DNA of 64,000 bases from Streptomyces sp. GESEQ-4 (GTDB lineage: Bacteria > Actinomycetota > Actinomycetes > Streptomycetales > Streptomycetaceae), in assembly GCF_017948455.1 (NCBI RefSeq), contig NZ_JAFFSU010000012.1, positions 62,001-126,000 of the forward strand. The letters are read 5' to 3'. The notes beneath the pieces are model-generated. The model did not search any database. It saw only the letters and a program-made list of their open reading frames with translations, and was not told where the DNA came from. Below, piece after piece: positions 52,119-62,618 of the stretch. Position numbers and translations under genes: made by a program. Numbering within the stretch: position 1 is the stretch's first letter; every line of letters starts with the position of its first letter.

Positions 52119-54760
52119 GCGGAGCCTCCGATCAGGGTGAGGAAGGCGTCTTCGAGGCGGCGGTGCGGGCCGACCGAGTGGACGGGGATGTCGAGGCGGA
52201 CGAGTTCGGCGACCAGGCGCTGTGCTGTGCCGCCACCGTCGAGCCTGATCAGCAGGCCGTCGTCGGTGGCCACGGCCGAGGTGACGCCCGGCAGCGCCGC
52301 GACCTTCTCCACGACGGGCCCCTCCACGGGCGTAGTGGTGCCGACGAGGAGGGTGTCGCCGGAGCCGATGATCTCCCCGACCTGGCCCGCCTGCACGAGT
52401 CGGCCCCGGTCCATGACCACGAGGTGGGTGCAGGACTGCTCGACCTCCGCCAGCAGATGGCTGGAGACGATCACCGTGCGTCCGGCCGCGGCGTACCGGA
52501 TCAGCACCTCGCGCATCTCGCGGATCTGCGGCGGGTCGAGGCCGTTGGTCGGCTCGTCGAGGATGAGCAGGTCCGGCAGGCCGAGCATGGCCTGGGCGAT
52601 GGCGAGGCGCTGGCGCATGCCCTGCGAGTAGGTGCGCACCGCGCGGGCGAGGGCGTCGCCGAGGCCCGCGATCTCCAGGGCCTCCTCGATGTGCGCGTCC
52701 CCGGCGGGGCGGCCGGTCGCGGCCCAGTACAGCTCCAGGTTCTCCCGGCCGGACAGATGCGGCAGGAAGCCCGCGCCCTCGACGAAGGCGCCGACCCGGG
52801 ACAGCACCGGGGAGCCCGGCCGGATGGCGTGGCCGAAGACCCGGATCTCGCCGCCGTCCGGGGTGATCAGGCCCATCAGCATGCGCAGGGTCGTGGTCTT
52901 GCCCGCGCCGTTCGGTCCGAGAAGGCCCAGCACCTGGCCCTTCTCAACGCGGAAGGACAGGTCCTTGACCGCGTAACGGTCGGACGACTTCGAGTACCGC
53001 TTGCTCAAGTCCGTGATCTGGAGCGGTACTTCGGCGAGTGCGGGGTCCGGCGGCGCGGACGCGGTGCGGCGGCGGGCGGTCAGCAGCAGGGCCAGGGCGA
53101 TGACGGCGCCCGCGATCGGCAGCCACCACACCCAGGACGGCAGCGGGGCCGCGGCCGTGCTCACGCCGGAGGCCGTCGGCACCGACAGGTCACCCTTCAG
53201 GGAGACGGTGTACGTCGCCGGGGCCGCCGGTGAGGCGTAGCCGAGGTCCGTGGAGGAGAGGACCAGGCGCAGACGGTGGCCCTTGTCGACGTTGTGGTCG
53301 ATGGCGGGCAGCGTGATCGTGACGTCCTTGCCGGCCTTGGCGTCCGTCACCCTCAGGGGCGTCACCAGCTGGGACGGCAGTACCTGCTGGGTGCCGTCGG
53401 GGCCGACGTCGTACACCTTGCCGAAGAGGACGGCGTCGTCGCTGGTGGACTTGACGTGGACGGTGGCCGTCGGCGAGCCGGTGATGCGGAGGTCGTCGCC
53501 GACGGGGGCCGACTGGAAGGCGGCGTACTGGCCGGGGAAGTCCAGCGAGATGCCGACGCCGAGCGAGGAGAGCTGGGCGAGTCCGCCGCCGCTGAGGCCG
53601 GGCAGGGCGGAGATGGCGGGCGGGTTGGCGCCGGCCGGGTTGTCGAAGGTCTGCTCGCGGCCGGTCAGGGCGACGGACTTCTGGCCGCTCTCCAGGCCCG
53701 GGTAGGTGTCGGCGCTCGCGCCGCGCAGTGTGGCCTCGCCGTCGGTGGAGTCGACGCCGCCGGTGCGGGTGACGCGGAAGGCGGGGCCGGTGTCGGCGCT
53801 CTTGTCGTCCTTGAGGTAGCGGTCGAACCAGGAGTTCACGCGCGCGTTGAGCCGGCTCGCCTCCAGGTCGCCGCCGTCGTGGCCGCCGGAGATCCAGTCG
53901 ACGTCGACGGGGGCGCCATTGGCGCGGATGGCCTTCGCCGCCGCGTCGGCCTGGCCGAGCGGGAAGAGGGAGTCCGTCTGGCCCTGCATCAGCAGCGTGG
54001 GCACCTTGATGCGGTCGCCGACAGCCGACGGTGAGCGCTCCTCAAGCAGCTGCCGTGCCTCGGTGTCCGGGGTGCCGGACTCGGCGACCCGGTCGTACAT
54101 CTCGCAGAGCCGCGTCTCGAACTTGTCGCAGCCGCCCGCCGTGTTGAAGAAGACGCCCGCCCACAGCTTCTTGAAGACGCCGTTCGGGAACAGGGCGTCC
54201 GCGAGGTTCCAGTAGGTGATCGCCGGGGCGATGGCGTCCACCCGGTCGTCGTACCCGGCGCCGAGGAGCGAGATCGCGCCGCCGTACGAGGCTCCCGCCA
54301 TGCCCACGCGCGGGTCACCGGTCTTGTCGAGCTGGACCTGCGGCTGCTTCGCCAGCCAGTCGATCAGCCGGGAGACGTCGGCGACCTCGGCCTTCGGGTC
54401 GTTCAGGCCGACCTTGCCCGTCGACTTGCCGAAGCTGCGGGCCGACCAGGTCAGCACCGCGTAGCCGTCGGCGGCGAGGTCCTCGGCCTGCCCGCGTACG
54501 TCGTCCTTGCTGCCGCCGAAGCCGTGCGCCAGCAGAACGGCGGGGCGGCGGCCGTCCGCGCCGGAGGTGAAGTACGAGGTGTCGATGCGCACCCCGTCAC
54601 CCACGGCCATGACCCGGTCGGCGCGGTGCACCGCGGGCGCGTCGTCGGAGGCGACGGCCGTCCACGTACCGGCGCCGGCGAGGACGACAACGGCGGCCGC
54701 GGCGGCAAGAATCCGCCGCGGCCGCCCTGGCCCACGCAGTCCGGGCAGTCGAAGATCCAT
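52115..54760 (-). CDS. membrane-tethered alpha/beta hydrolase fused to ABC ATPase
   Basis: An 881-residue two-enzyme protein. An N-terminal membrane anchor (about 16-36) precedes an alpha/beta hydrolase with Ser158 in GASYGG, Asp263 in QTDSLF and His294 in GGHDGG, then a CocE/X-Pro-peptidase-like beta domain to about 525. A second membrane segment lies at 543-561, followed by a full ABC ATPase: Walker A GPNGAGKT near 615, YSQGM near 711 and LILDEPTNGLD near 732. The hydrolase should face outside and the ATPase inside. The ribosome site before 54760 is weak. Role is inferred: a transporter coupled to cutting its substrate. Confidence 0.85.
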   Translation of the reverse strand: MDLRLPGLRGPGRPRRILAAAAAVVVLAGAGTWTAVASDDAPAVHRADRVMAVGDGVRIDTSYFTSGADGRRPAVLLAHGFGGSKDDVRGQAEDLAADGYAVLTWSARSFGKSTGKVGLNDPKAEVADVSRLIDWLAKQPQVQLDKTGDPRVGMAGASYGGAISLLGAGYDDRVDAIAPAITYWNLADALFPNGVFKKLWAGVFFNTAGGCDKFETRLCEMYDRVAESGTPDTEARQLLEERSPSAVGDRIKVPTLLMQGQTDSLFPLGQADAAAKAIRANGAPVDVDWISGGHDGGDLEASRLNARVNSWFDRYLKDDKSADTGPAFRVTRTGGVDSTDGEATLRGASADTYPGLESGQKSVALTGREQTFDNPAGANPPAISALPGLSGGGLAQLSSLGVGISLDFPGQYAAFQSAPVGDDLRITGSPTATVHVKSTSDDAVLFGKVYDVGPDGTQQVLPSQLVTPLRVTDAKAGKDVTITLPAIDHNVDKGHRLRLVLSSTDLGYASPAAPATYTVSLKGDLSVPTASGVSTAAAPLPSWVWWLPIAGAVIALALLLTARRRTASAPPDPALAEVPLQITDLSKRYSKSSDRYAVKDLSFRVEKGQVLGLLGPNGAGKTTTLRMLMGLITPDGGEIRVFGHAIRPGSPVLSRVGAFVEGAGFLPHLSGRENLELYWAATGRPAGDAHIEEALEIAGLGDALARAVRTYSQGMRQRLAIAQAMLGLPDLLILDEPTNGLDPPQIREMREVLIRYAAAGRTVIVSSHLLAEVEQSCTHLVVMDRGRLVQAGQVGEIIGSGDTLLVGTTTPVEGPVVEKVAALPGVTSAVATDDGLLIRLDGGGTAQRLVAELVRLDIPVHSVGPHRRLEDAFLTLIGGSA

Positions 54761-54998
54761 GCGTCAACGGTACGCGGCCAACCTGTCGGCCCCCGACAGC
54801 TTCTGGGCGGAACCCCCTGACCTCCCAGGGGCGTACACGCACCGTCCCGTATACCGCGCCCGTGGTACGCGCACCGTGCTACAAGAACCGCTGTTCGAAG
54901 CACCACTCGATCCATTGAAAGATCACGACACGGCGGGTTTCCGGGGGCGCCCCGGCAGATCCTTGAAGGTCTGCCCCCTTCGCGAACGGAGACGCCCT

Positions 54999-56393
54999 GT
55001 GCGCATCACTGACATCCAGCGCTGCGAGGTCCGGCCCGGACGACTCGTCGAGTGGACGCTCAGTCCGGCGACCGTGGAGGCGGCGGCGGGCCTGCCGGAC
55101 GACGCCCGGCGGCCGGCGTACATCCAGGAGTCGCACATCAAAACGGCGCGAAGCGTGCGGGAGGACGGCCTGTTCGTGCCGACCTGGCTCGGTACGGCCT
55201 TCGACATCCCGGGCCGGGTCGACCTGGACGCGCTGCAGGACGCGCTGCGGGGCTGGACCCTGAGGCACGAGACGCTGCGCAGCGGCTTCAGGCCGGACGG
55301 CGACGCGCTGCGGCGCTTCACCCTCGCCCCGGGTGCCGTGTCCCTGCACCGCGAGGACGTCGGCGACTTCCCCGACGCGGCCGGACTGGTCCAGCACCTC
55401 CAGGACCGCTTCGACACGACGGCGGACGCGCTGCGCTGGCCGAACCTCATGTACGCGGCGGTCGTCCGCTCCGACTCCACCAGCGTGTACATGGCCTTCG
55501 ACCACAGCAACGTCGACTCCTACTCGATCCAGCGCATCCCCGCCGAGATCCACGAGCTGTACACGACCGGCGTCGAGGGCGGTCCGGCTCCGCGGGACCC
55601 GGTCAGCAGCTACGTCGACTTCTGCGAGATCGAGCGGGCGGACGCCGACCGGATCGACGAGAGCCACGAAGTCGTCGCCCGCTGGCGGGAGTTCATCCGC
55701 CGCTGCGACGGCAGGCTGCCGAACTTCCCCGTCGATCTCGGCCTGGACCCCGACGCCGGGCTGCCCACCCAGAAGCTGATGCGGGAGTCGCTCGTGGACG
55801 CGGACGACGCCGCCGCCTTCGAGGCGTACTGCCGGCCCTACGGCGGCAGCCTCGTCGGCGTCCTGGCCGCCACCGGCCTCATCGTCCGGGAGCTCGGCGG
55901 TCAGTCCGTCTACCGCACGGTCGTGCCCTTCCACACCCGGGTGAAGTCCCACTGGTCGGACACCGTGGGCTGGTTCGTGGGCGGCGCCCCGATCGAGGTG
56001 TCCCTGACGCCGGACCTGGACTTCCCGGCCGCCCTGAAGGCCGTACGCGCCGAGATGCACGCCAACCGCTTCCTGGCCCGCATGCCCATCGCCCGGGTGC
56101 TGCGGCTGCTCGGCTCCGACTTCCGTCCGACCTCGCCCGACCTGTACTCCATCGTCTCCTTCGTCGACGGCCGGGACCTGCCCCGCTCCGCGGACTGGTC
56201 CGAGCTGGCGGCGTACGGACTGCTGCGGGTGTCCTACGGCGACCAGGTGTGCGTCTGGATCAACCGGCTCCACGAGGGCCTGTGGTTCGCGAGCCGCTAT
56301 CCGGACACCGACGTCGCGCACAAGAACATGCGGTTGTACGTCGAGCGGCTGCGGGACCTGATCCGGTCGGTGCCGCGGGCGGGCGGCCGGTGA
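54999..56393 (+). CDS. stand-alone condensation-domain protein
   Basis: A 464-residue protein of the acyltransferase fold of NRPS condensation domains and wax ester synthases. LRGWTLRHETLRSGF near 85, a D-H-S-N-V-D version of the HHxxxD motif near 168, and TVGWFVGGAPIEVSL, RVSYGDQVCVWIN follow. There is no adenylation or carrier domain. It may join an acyl or aminoacyl group from a carrier supplied elsewhere. The GTG at 54999 has GGAG 7 bases ahead; the open frame extends upstream as shadow. Confidence 0.82.
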   Translation: MRITDIQRCEVRPGRLVEWTLSPATVEAAAGLPDDARRPAYIQESHIKTARSVREDGLFVPTWLGTAFDIPGRVDLDALQDALRGWTLRHETLRSGFRPDGDALRRFTLAPGAVSLHREDVGDFPDAAGLVQHLQDRFDTTADALRWPNLMYAAVVRSDSTSVYMAFDHSNVDSYSIQRIPAEIHELYTTGVEGGPAPRDPVSSYVDFCEIERADADRIDESHEVVARWREFIRRCDGRLPNFPVDLGLDPDAGLPTQKLMRESLVDADDAAAFEAYCRPYGGSLVGVLAATGLIVRELGGQSVYRTVVPFHTRVKSHWSDTVGWFVGGAPIEVSLTPDLDFPAALKAVRAEMHANRFLARMPIARVLRLLGSDFRPTSPDLYSIVSFVDGRDLPRSADWSELAAYGLLRVSYGDQVCVWINRLHEGLWFASRYPDTDVAHKNMRLYVERLRDLIRSVPRAGGR

Positions 56394-56399
56394 CATGAC

Positions 56400-56430
56400 T
56401 GAGCCCGGGCACCGCACGTGCCCGAGCTCA
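56400..56430. terminator. hairpin between convergent genes
   Basis: TGAGCCCGGGCAC and GTGCCCGAGCTCA pair over 12 of 13 positions with a 5-base loop. It lies between the condensation-domain gene and mmsA of locus 2 and can serve both. Confidence 0.65.
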
Positions 56431-56440
56431 GGTATGTGAC

Positions 56441-57943
<1,503 letters not shown>

Positions 57944-57964
57944 GGCGGAGCTCCAGTCATTCCT

Positions 57965-59848
57965 TCACAGATGGCGGCGTCGGGCGTTGACGTGCCGGTC
58001 GTACTCCTCGCGGGCCTTCACGGCCGACGAACGGGTCGCGGTCTCGGCCACAGGTACATCCCACCAGGCCTGCGCCGGAGGCGGGCCCGACACTGTGTAT
58101 GCCGTTTCGGTCTCGACGTAGACACATGTGGGAGTGTCGGCGGCGCGCGCCTCGGCGAGCGCCTCGTGCAGGTCGGCGACGGTCTTCGCGCGCAGCACGC
58201 GCATGCCGAGGCTGGCCGCGTTGGCGGCGAGATCCACCGGCAGCGGGGCGCCGGAGAACGTCCCGTCGCCGGCGCGGAAGCGGTAGGCGGTGCCGAACCG
58301 CTCGGCGCCGGTCTCCTCCGACAGGCCGCCGATGGACGCGTACCCGTGGTTCTGCAAGAGCACCATCTTGATCGCGACGCCCTCCTGTACGGCCGTGACG
58401 ATCTCCGTCGGCATCATCAGGTAGGTGCCGTCGCCGACCAGCGCCCATACGGGACGGTCGGGCGCCGCCAGCTTCACGCCGATCGCGGCCGGGATCTCGT
58501 AGCCCATGCAGGAGTAGCCGTACTCCAGGTGGTACTGGTCCGCCGACCGCGCCCGCCACAGCTTGTGCAGGTCGCCCGGGAGCGAGCCGGCCGCGTTGAT
58601 GATGATGTCCGACTCGTCGACGATGGCGTCCAGCGCGCCGATGACCTGCGGCTGCGTCGGCCGGACATCGGGCTCGTCGGCCTCGAAGCAGGCGTCGACG
58701 CGCTGCTCCCAGCGCTCCTTGTCCTCGCTGTACTCGGTGACGTACCCGTCGGGGACCCGGTGGCCGTGCATGCCCAGGGACTGGGTGAGTTCCTGGAGGC
58801 CGCTGCGGGCGTCCGCGATCAGCGGCAGACCGGAGAGCTTGTGGCCGTCGTACGGGGCGATGTTGAGGTTGAGGAAGCGGACGTTCTCGCCGGTGAAGAG
58901 GGTGCCGGAGGCCGTGGTGAAGTCGGTGTAGCGGGTGCCGACGCCGATCACCAGGTCGGCGGTGCGGGCGAGTTCGTCGGCGGTGGCGGTGCCGGTGTGG
59001 CCGACGGCGCCGACGTCCTGCGGGTGGTCGAAGCGCAGGGAGCCCTTGCCCGCCTGGGTGGAGGCGACCGGGATGCCGGTGGTGCGGGCGAACTCCTCCA
59101 GCGCCTCCTCGGCACGGCTGTGGTGGACACCGCCGCCCGCGACGACGAGGGGCCGCCGGGCGGCGCGGATCGCGTTCACGGCCTCGGCGAGTTCGGTCGG
59201 ATCGGCGCCCGGCCGTCGTACGACCCAGGTGCGCTCGGCGAAGAACTCGTCCGGCCAGTCATAGGCCTCGGCCTGGACGTCCTGGGGCATCGCGAGGGTC
59301 ACCGCGCCGGTCTCCACCGGGTCGGTGAGCACGCGCATCGCCTGCAGGGCCGCCGGGATCAGGGCCTCGGGGCGGTGGATCCGGTCGAAGTACCTCGACA
59401 CCGGGCGGAGGCTGTCGTTGACCGAGATGTCGCCCGCGTACGGCACTTCGAGCTGCTGGAGGACCGGGTCGGCGGGGCGGGTGGCGAAGATGTCGCCGGG
59501 GAGGAGCAGCACCGGAAGGTGGTTGATGGTGGCGAGGGCGGCGCCCGTGACCAGGTTGGTCGCGCCCGGGCCGATGGAGGTCGTCACCGCGTGCGTGGAC
59601 AGGCGGTTGGACTGGCGGGCGTAACCGATCGCCGCGTGCACCATGGACTGCTCGTTGCGGCCCTGGTGGTACGGCATGTCATCGGCGTACTCGAGCAGCG
59701 CCTGGCCGAGCCCGGCGACGTTGCCGTGGCCGAAGATGCCCCAGGTGGCGTCGATGAGCCGGTGCCGTATGCCGTCCCGCTCCGTGTACTGGACGGACAG
59801 GAAGCGCACCAGCGCCTGCGCGACCGTCAGCCTCGTCGTTGAGGTCAT
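57965..59848 (-). CDS. iolD: 3D-(3,5/4)-trihydroxycyclohexane-1,2-dione hydrolase (locus 2)
   Basis: A 627-residue ThDP enzyme, same length as the locus 1 copy. It has TWGIFGHGNVAGLG, NEQSMVHAAIGYAR, then GDGTYLMMPTEI near 477 and QNHGYASIGG. The ATG at 59848 has GGAGGG ahead and overlaps the iolB stop by ATGA; the frame to 59971 is a shadow. It cleaves the cyclic dione to 5-deoxy-glucuronate, the substrate of the full-length IolB encoded just before it. Confidence 0.92.
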   Translation of the reverse strand: MTSTTRLTVAQALVRFLSVQYTERDGIRHRLIDATWGIFGHGNVAGLGQALLEYADDMPYHQGRNEQSMVHAAIGYARQSNRLSTHAVTTSIGPGATNLVTGAALATINHLPVLLLPGDIFATRPADPVLQQLEVPYAGDISVNDSLRPVSRYFDRIHRPEALIPAALQAMRVLTDPVETGAVTLAMPQDVQAEAYDWPDEFFAERTWVVRRPGADPTELAEAVNAIRAARRPLVVAGGGVHHSRAEEALEEFARTTGIPVASTQAGKGSLRFDHPQDVGAVGHTGTATADELARTADLVIGVGTRYTDFTTASGTLFTGENVRFLNLNIAPYDGHKLSGLPLIADARSGLQELTQSLGMHGHRVPDGYVTEYSEDKERWEQRVDACFEADEPDVRPTQPQVIGALDAIVDESDIIINAAGSLPGDLHKLWRARSADQYHLEYGYSCMGYEIPAAIGVKLAAPDRPVWALVGDGTYLMMPTEIVTAVQEGVAIKMVLLQNHGYASIGGLSEETGAERFGTAYRFRAGDGTFSGAPLPVDLAANAASLGMRVLRAKTVADLHEALAEARAADTPTCVYVETETAYTVSGPPPAQAWWDVPVAETATRSSAVKAREEYDRHVNARRRHL

Positions 59849-60657
59849 CGGTAACCCTCCGTGTGGTCCGGGTGGAAGCAGATCCGCCACTCCCGAGTCT
59901 CGCCGGGCCCCGCCATGACGTTCAGGTAGTACATGTCGTGGCCGGGCTGGGCGATCGACGGGCCGTGCCATCCGTCGGGGACGAGGACGGCGTCTCCGGA
60001 GCGGACCTCCGCGAGGACGTCGGATCCGCCCTCACGGGAGGGGAATACGCGCTGATAGCCGAAGCCGTTCGGGCCGTCGATCTCGAAGTAGTAGATCTCC
60101 TCGAGCTCCGCTTCCTCGCCGGGCCGGTTCTCATCGTGCTTGTGCGGCGGATACGAGGACCAGTTGCCGCCGGGTGTGATCACCTCGACCGCGATGAGCT
60201 TGTCGCATTCGAACGCGTCGGCGGAGGCGAAGTTGCGCACATGGCGTGTGCGGTTGCCGCTGCCGCGCTGCTCGACGGGAACCTCCGGCGCGGGGCCGTA
60301 GCGGGCGGGGAGTCGTCGCTCGCACTTCGCTCCTGCCAGGGCGAAGCGGCCTCCCGCGCCGGAGGCGATCTGTACCCGGGCGTCTCGGGGCGCGTACGCG
60401 AAGTCGGTGACCGACGCGAACACGCTCTCCCTGCCCAGGAGTTGGAATACCTCGTCCTCCACTTGCACCGTACAGCCACCGCTCAGCGGCACCACGATCC
60501 ACTCGCTGTCACCGGTGGTGAAGGTGTGCGAACCACCCGCCTCCAGCTCGACGATCCGCAGACTGGAGTGGGTCCAGCCGGCCAGCTTGGGGTCGATGTC
60601 GAGCGCGTAGTGCGGGTCGGCGGTGGCGCCCTTCGGGACGTACAACTCGTTGCTCAT
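59845..60657 (-). CDS. iolB: 5-deoxy-glucuronate isomerase, full length (locus 2)
   Basis: A 270-residue bicupin of normal size for the family. It carries NWSSYPPHKHDENRPG, LEEIYYFEIDG and DGWHGPSI, supplying the two His, the Glu and the third His expected as metal ligands near 172-187 and 231. It isomerises 5-deoxy-glucuronate to 5-dehydro-2-deoxygluconate. It is the reference against which the deletions in the 8585-9181 copy were found. Confidence 0.92.
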   Translation of the reverse strand: MSNELYVPKGATADPHYALDIDPKLAGWTHSSLRIVELEAGGSHTFTTGDSEWIVVPLSGGCTVQVEDEVFQLLGRESVFASVTDFAYAPRDARVQIASGAGGRFALAGAKCERRLPARYGPAPEVPVEQRGSGNRTRHVRNFASADAFECDKLIAVEVITPGGNWSSYPPHKHDENRPGEEAELEEIYYFEIDGPNGFGYQRVFPSREGGSDVLAEVRSGDAVLVPDGWHGPSIAQPGHDMYYLNVMAGPGETREWRICFHPDHTEGYR

Positions 60658-60664
60658 GCGGCCC

Positions 60665-61546
60665 TCACAGCAGTCCTACGGCGGTGTCCACGGCGGCGGC
60701 CACATCGCCGTCCGCCGGATACAGCAGCGAACGGCCGACCACCAGGCCCTGGACGGTGGGCAGTTGGAGGGCGCCGCGCCATTTCTCGTACGCGCCGTCC
60801 TGATCGTCCCCAACATCGCCGCCCAGCAGCACGGCCGGGAGGGTGGAGGTCTCCATGACCCGGGCCATGTCGTCCGGGTTGTCGGTGACGGGGACCTTCA
60901 GCCAGGTGTACGCCGAGGTGCCGCCCAGGCCGGAGGCGATGGCGATCGACTTGGTGACGGCGTCGGCGGAGAGATCGTTGCGGAGCTTTCCCTCGGGCGT
61001 CCGACGGCTGATGAACGGCTCGACGAACACGGGGAGCCCGCGGGCCGCCATGTCGTCGATCGCGCGGGCCGTGGACTCCAGGGTGGTGAGGGAGCCCGGG
61101 TCGTCGAAGTCGATCCGCAGGAGCAGCTTGCCCGCGTCGAAACCGAGGCGCTCGATGTCCTCGGGGCGGTGGCCGGTGAAGCGGTCGTCGAGTTCGAAGG
61201 AGGCGCCCTGGAGGCCGCCGCGGTTCATCGAGCCCATGACGACCTTGCCGTCCAGGGCGCCGAGCAGCAGCAGGTCGTCCAGGATGTCGGCGGTCGCGAG
61301 GACGCCGTCGACGCCAGGTCTGGCGAGGGCCAGGCAGAGGCGTTCCAGCAGATCGGCGCGGTTGGCCATGGCGAACTTGCGGTCGCCGACGCTGAGCGCG
61401 CCGCGGGCGGGGTGATCGGCGGCGACGATCATCAGCCGGCCCGAGTCGCTCATCAGCGGCCGGCGGATGCGGCGGGCGGCCGCTTCGGCGATCGCCTCGG
61501 GGTGGCGGCTGCGGGTGCGGACCAGCGCCTCGATGTCGACGGTCAC
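60665..61546 (-). CDS. Cgl0159-family (beta/alpha)8 aldolase-like protein (locus 2)
   Basis: A 293-residue paralogue of the protein at 7716-8588, with MIVAADHPARG, TADILDDLLLLG, GSMNRGGLQGA and STLPAVLLGGDVG. The GTG start at 61546 overlaps iolC by GTGA; the longer frame to 61609 is not supported. It probably does the IolJ-like aldol cleavage; this remains inference from operon position. Confidence 0.8.
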   Translation of the reverse strand: MTVDIEALVRTRSRHPEAIAEAAARRIRRPLMSDSGRLMIVAADHPARGALSVGDRKFAMANRADLLERLCLALARPGVDGVLATADILDDLLLLGALDGKVVMGSMNRGGLQGASFELDDRFTGHRPEDIERLGFDAGKLLLRIDFDDPGSLTTLESTARAIDDMAARGLPVFVEPFISRRTPEGKLRNDLSADAVTKSIAIASGLGGTSAYTWLKVPVTDNPDDMARVMETSTLPAVLLGGDVGDDQDGAYEKWRGALQLPTVQGLVVGRSLLYPADGDVAAAVDTAVGLL

Positions 61547-62493
61547 AGAACGGCTCCCGCGGTGAGGGCGGCTTCCACTTCGGCGGGGGTCGGCATGGCG
61601 GACGAGCACTCCAGTCGGGAGGCGACGATGGCACCGGCGGCGTTGGCGTGCCGCATGATCTTCTCCAGGTCCCAGCCTTCGAGGAGGCCGTGGCAGAGGG
61701 ACCCGCCGAAGGCATCGCCGGCGCCGAGGCCGTTGAGGACGGTCACGGGAAGGGGCGGGACTTCGGCGCTCTCGCCCTTGCTGTTGACGGCGAGGACGCC
61801 CTTGGGGCCCTGCTTGACGACGGCCAGTTCGACGCCCGCGTCCAGGAGGGCGCGGGCGGCTGCGTGCGGTTCGCGGACGCCGGTGGCTACCTCCACCTCG
61901 TCGAGGTTGCCGACCGCGACGGTGGTGTGGCGCAGGGCCTCGGTGTAGAAGGGGCGGGCTTCGGCCGGGTCGGCCCAGAACATGGGGCGCCAGTCGAGGT
62001 CGAAGACCGTCGTACCGGCCTTGGCGCGGTGGGCGAGGGCCGCGAGGGTCGCCGTACGGCTCGGCTCCTCGCTCAGGCCCGTGCCGGTCACCCAGAAGAC
62101 GCTCGCGTCGCGGATCGCGTCGAGGTCGAGCTCATGGGCGTCGATCTCCAGGTCCGGGGCCTTGGGGCGGCGGTAGAAGTACAGCGGGAAGTCGTCCGGC
62201 GGGAAGACCTCGCAGAAGGTGACGGGGGTGGGCAGTCCGGCGACCGGGGTGACCCAGCGGTCGTCGACGCCGAAGTCCCGCAACGCCTCGTGGAGGTAGG
62301 TGCCGAACGGGTCGTCGCCGGTACGGGTGATCACGGCGGTACGGCGGCCGAGGCGGGCCGCGGCGACCGCGACGTTCGTCGCCGAGCCGCCGAGGAACTT
62401 GCCGAAGGACGTCACCTGCGGCAGCGGGACACCCGTCTGCAGCGGATAGAGGTCCACGCCGATCCGCCCCATGGTGATCAGGTCGTACGCCAT
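61543..62493 (-). CDS. iolC: 5-dehydro-2-deoxygluconokinase (locus 2)
   Basis: A 316-residue PfkB kinase: MGRIGVDLYPLQTGVPL, GGSATNVAVAAARLG, and NGLGAGDAFGGSLCHG near 245 with the catalytic Asp. It is paralogous to 6740-7711 and heads a five-gene operon iolC, aldolase-like, iolB, iolD, mmsA. A promoter with TTGACA and TAGAAA lies 31 bases upstream. Confidence 0.92.
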   Translation of the reverse strand: MAYDLITMGRIGVDLYPLQTGVPLPQVTSFGKFLGGSATNVAVAAARLGRRTAVITRTGDDPFGTYLHEALRDFGVDDRWVTPVAGLPTPVTFCEVFPPDDFPLYFYRRPKAPDLEIDAHELDLDAIRDASVFWVTGTGLSEEPSRTATLAALAHRAKAGTTVFDLDWRPMFWADPAEARPFYTEALRHTTVAVGNLDEVEVATGVREPHAAARALLDAGVELAVVKQGPKGVLAVNSKGESAEVPPLPVTVLNGLGAGDAFGGSLCHGLLEGWDLEKIMRHANAAGAIVASRLECSSAMPTPAEVEAALTAGAVL

Positions 62494-62523
62494 CGCGTTC
62501 CCTTCGTATCGGCTCTCTCCGGC

Positions 62524-62553
62524 TTTCTAGACCCCGATGGCGAGCCCTGTCAA
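62524..62553 (-). promoter_or_regulatory. sigma70-like promoter of inositol operon 2
   Basis: On the minus strand TTGACA (62548-62553) is separated by 18 bases from TAGAAA (62524-62529), 31 bases before the iolC ATG. A dyad that may bind a repressor sits just upstream. Confidence 0.6.
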
Positions 62554-62570
62554 TGTTTTGTCCAGACATT
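62552..62570. promoter_or_regulatory. operator-like dyad between iolC and iolE
   Basis: AATGT and ACATT enclose TGTC-CA-GACA. The core differs by one base from the KGWCHTRACA motif that I recall for the corynebacterial GntR-type regulator IolR, which was not checked. A second CCAGAC lies 13 bases further at 62575. It is unlike the TTMAAGCGNTTYAA sites of locus 1. Confidence 0.5.
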
Positions 62571-62618
62571 CGGACCAGACCTTGACAGGCCCCGCCGTGC
62601 GACCGGAAGCTGGCGGCC

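Noticed and set aside
54999..56393. A full NRPS or PKS cluster around the condensation protein
   Set aside because: Neighbours are an ABC/hydrolase pair and the inositol operon; no adenylation, ketosynthase or carrier domain was found in the window.
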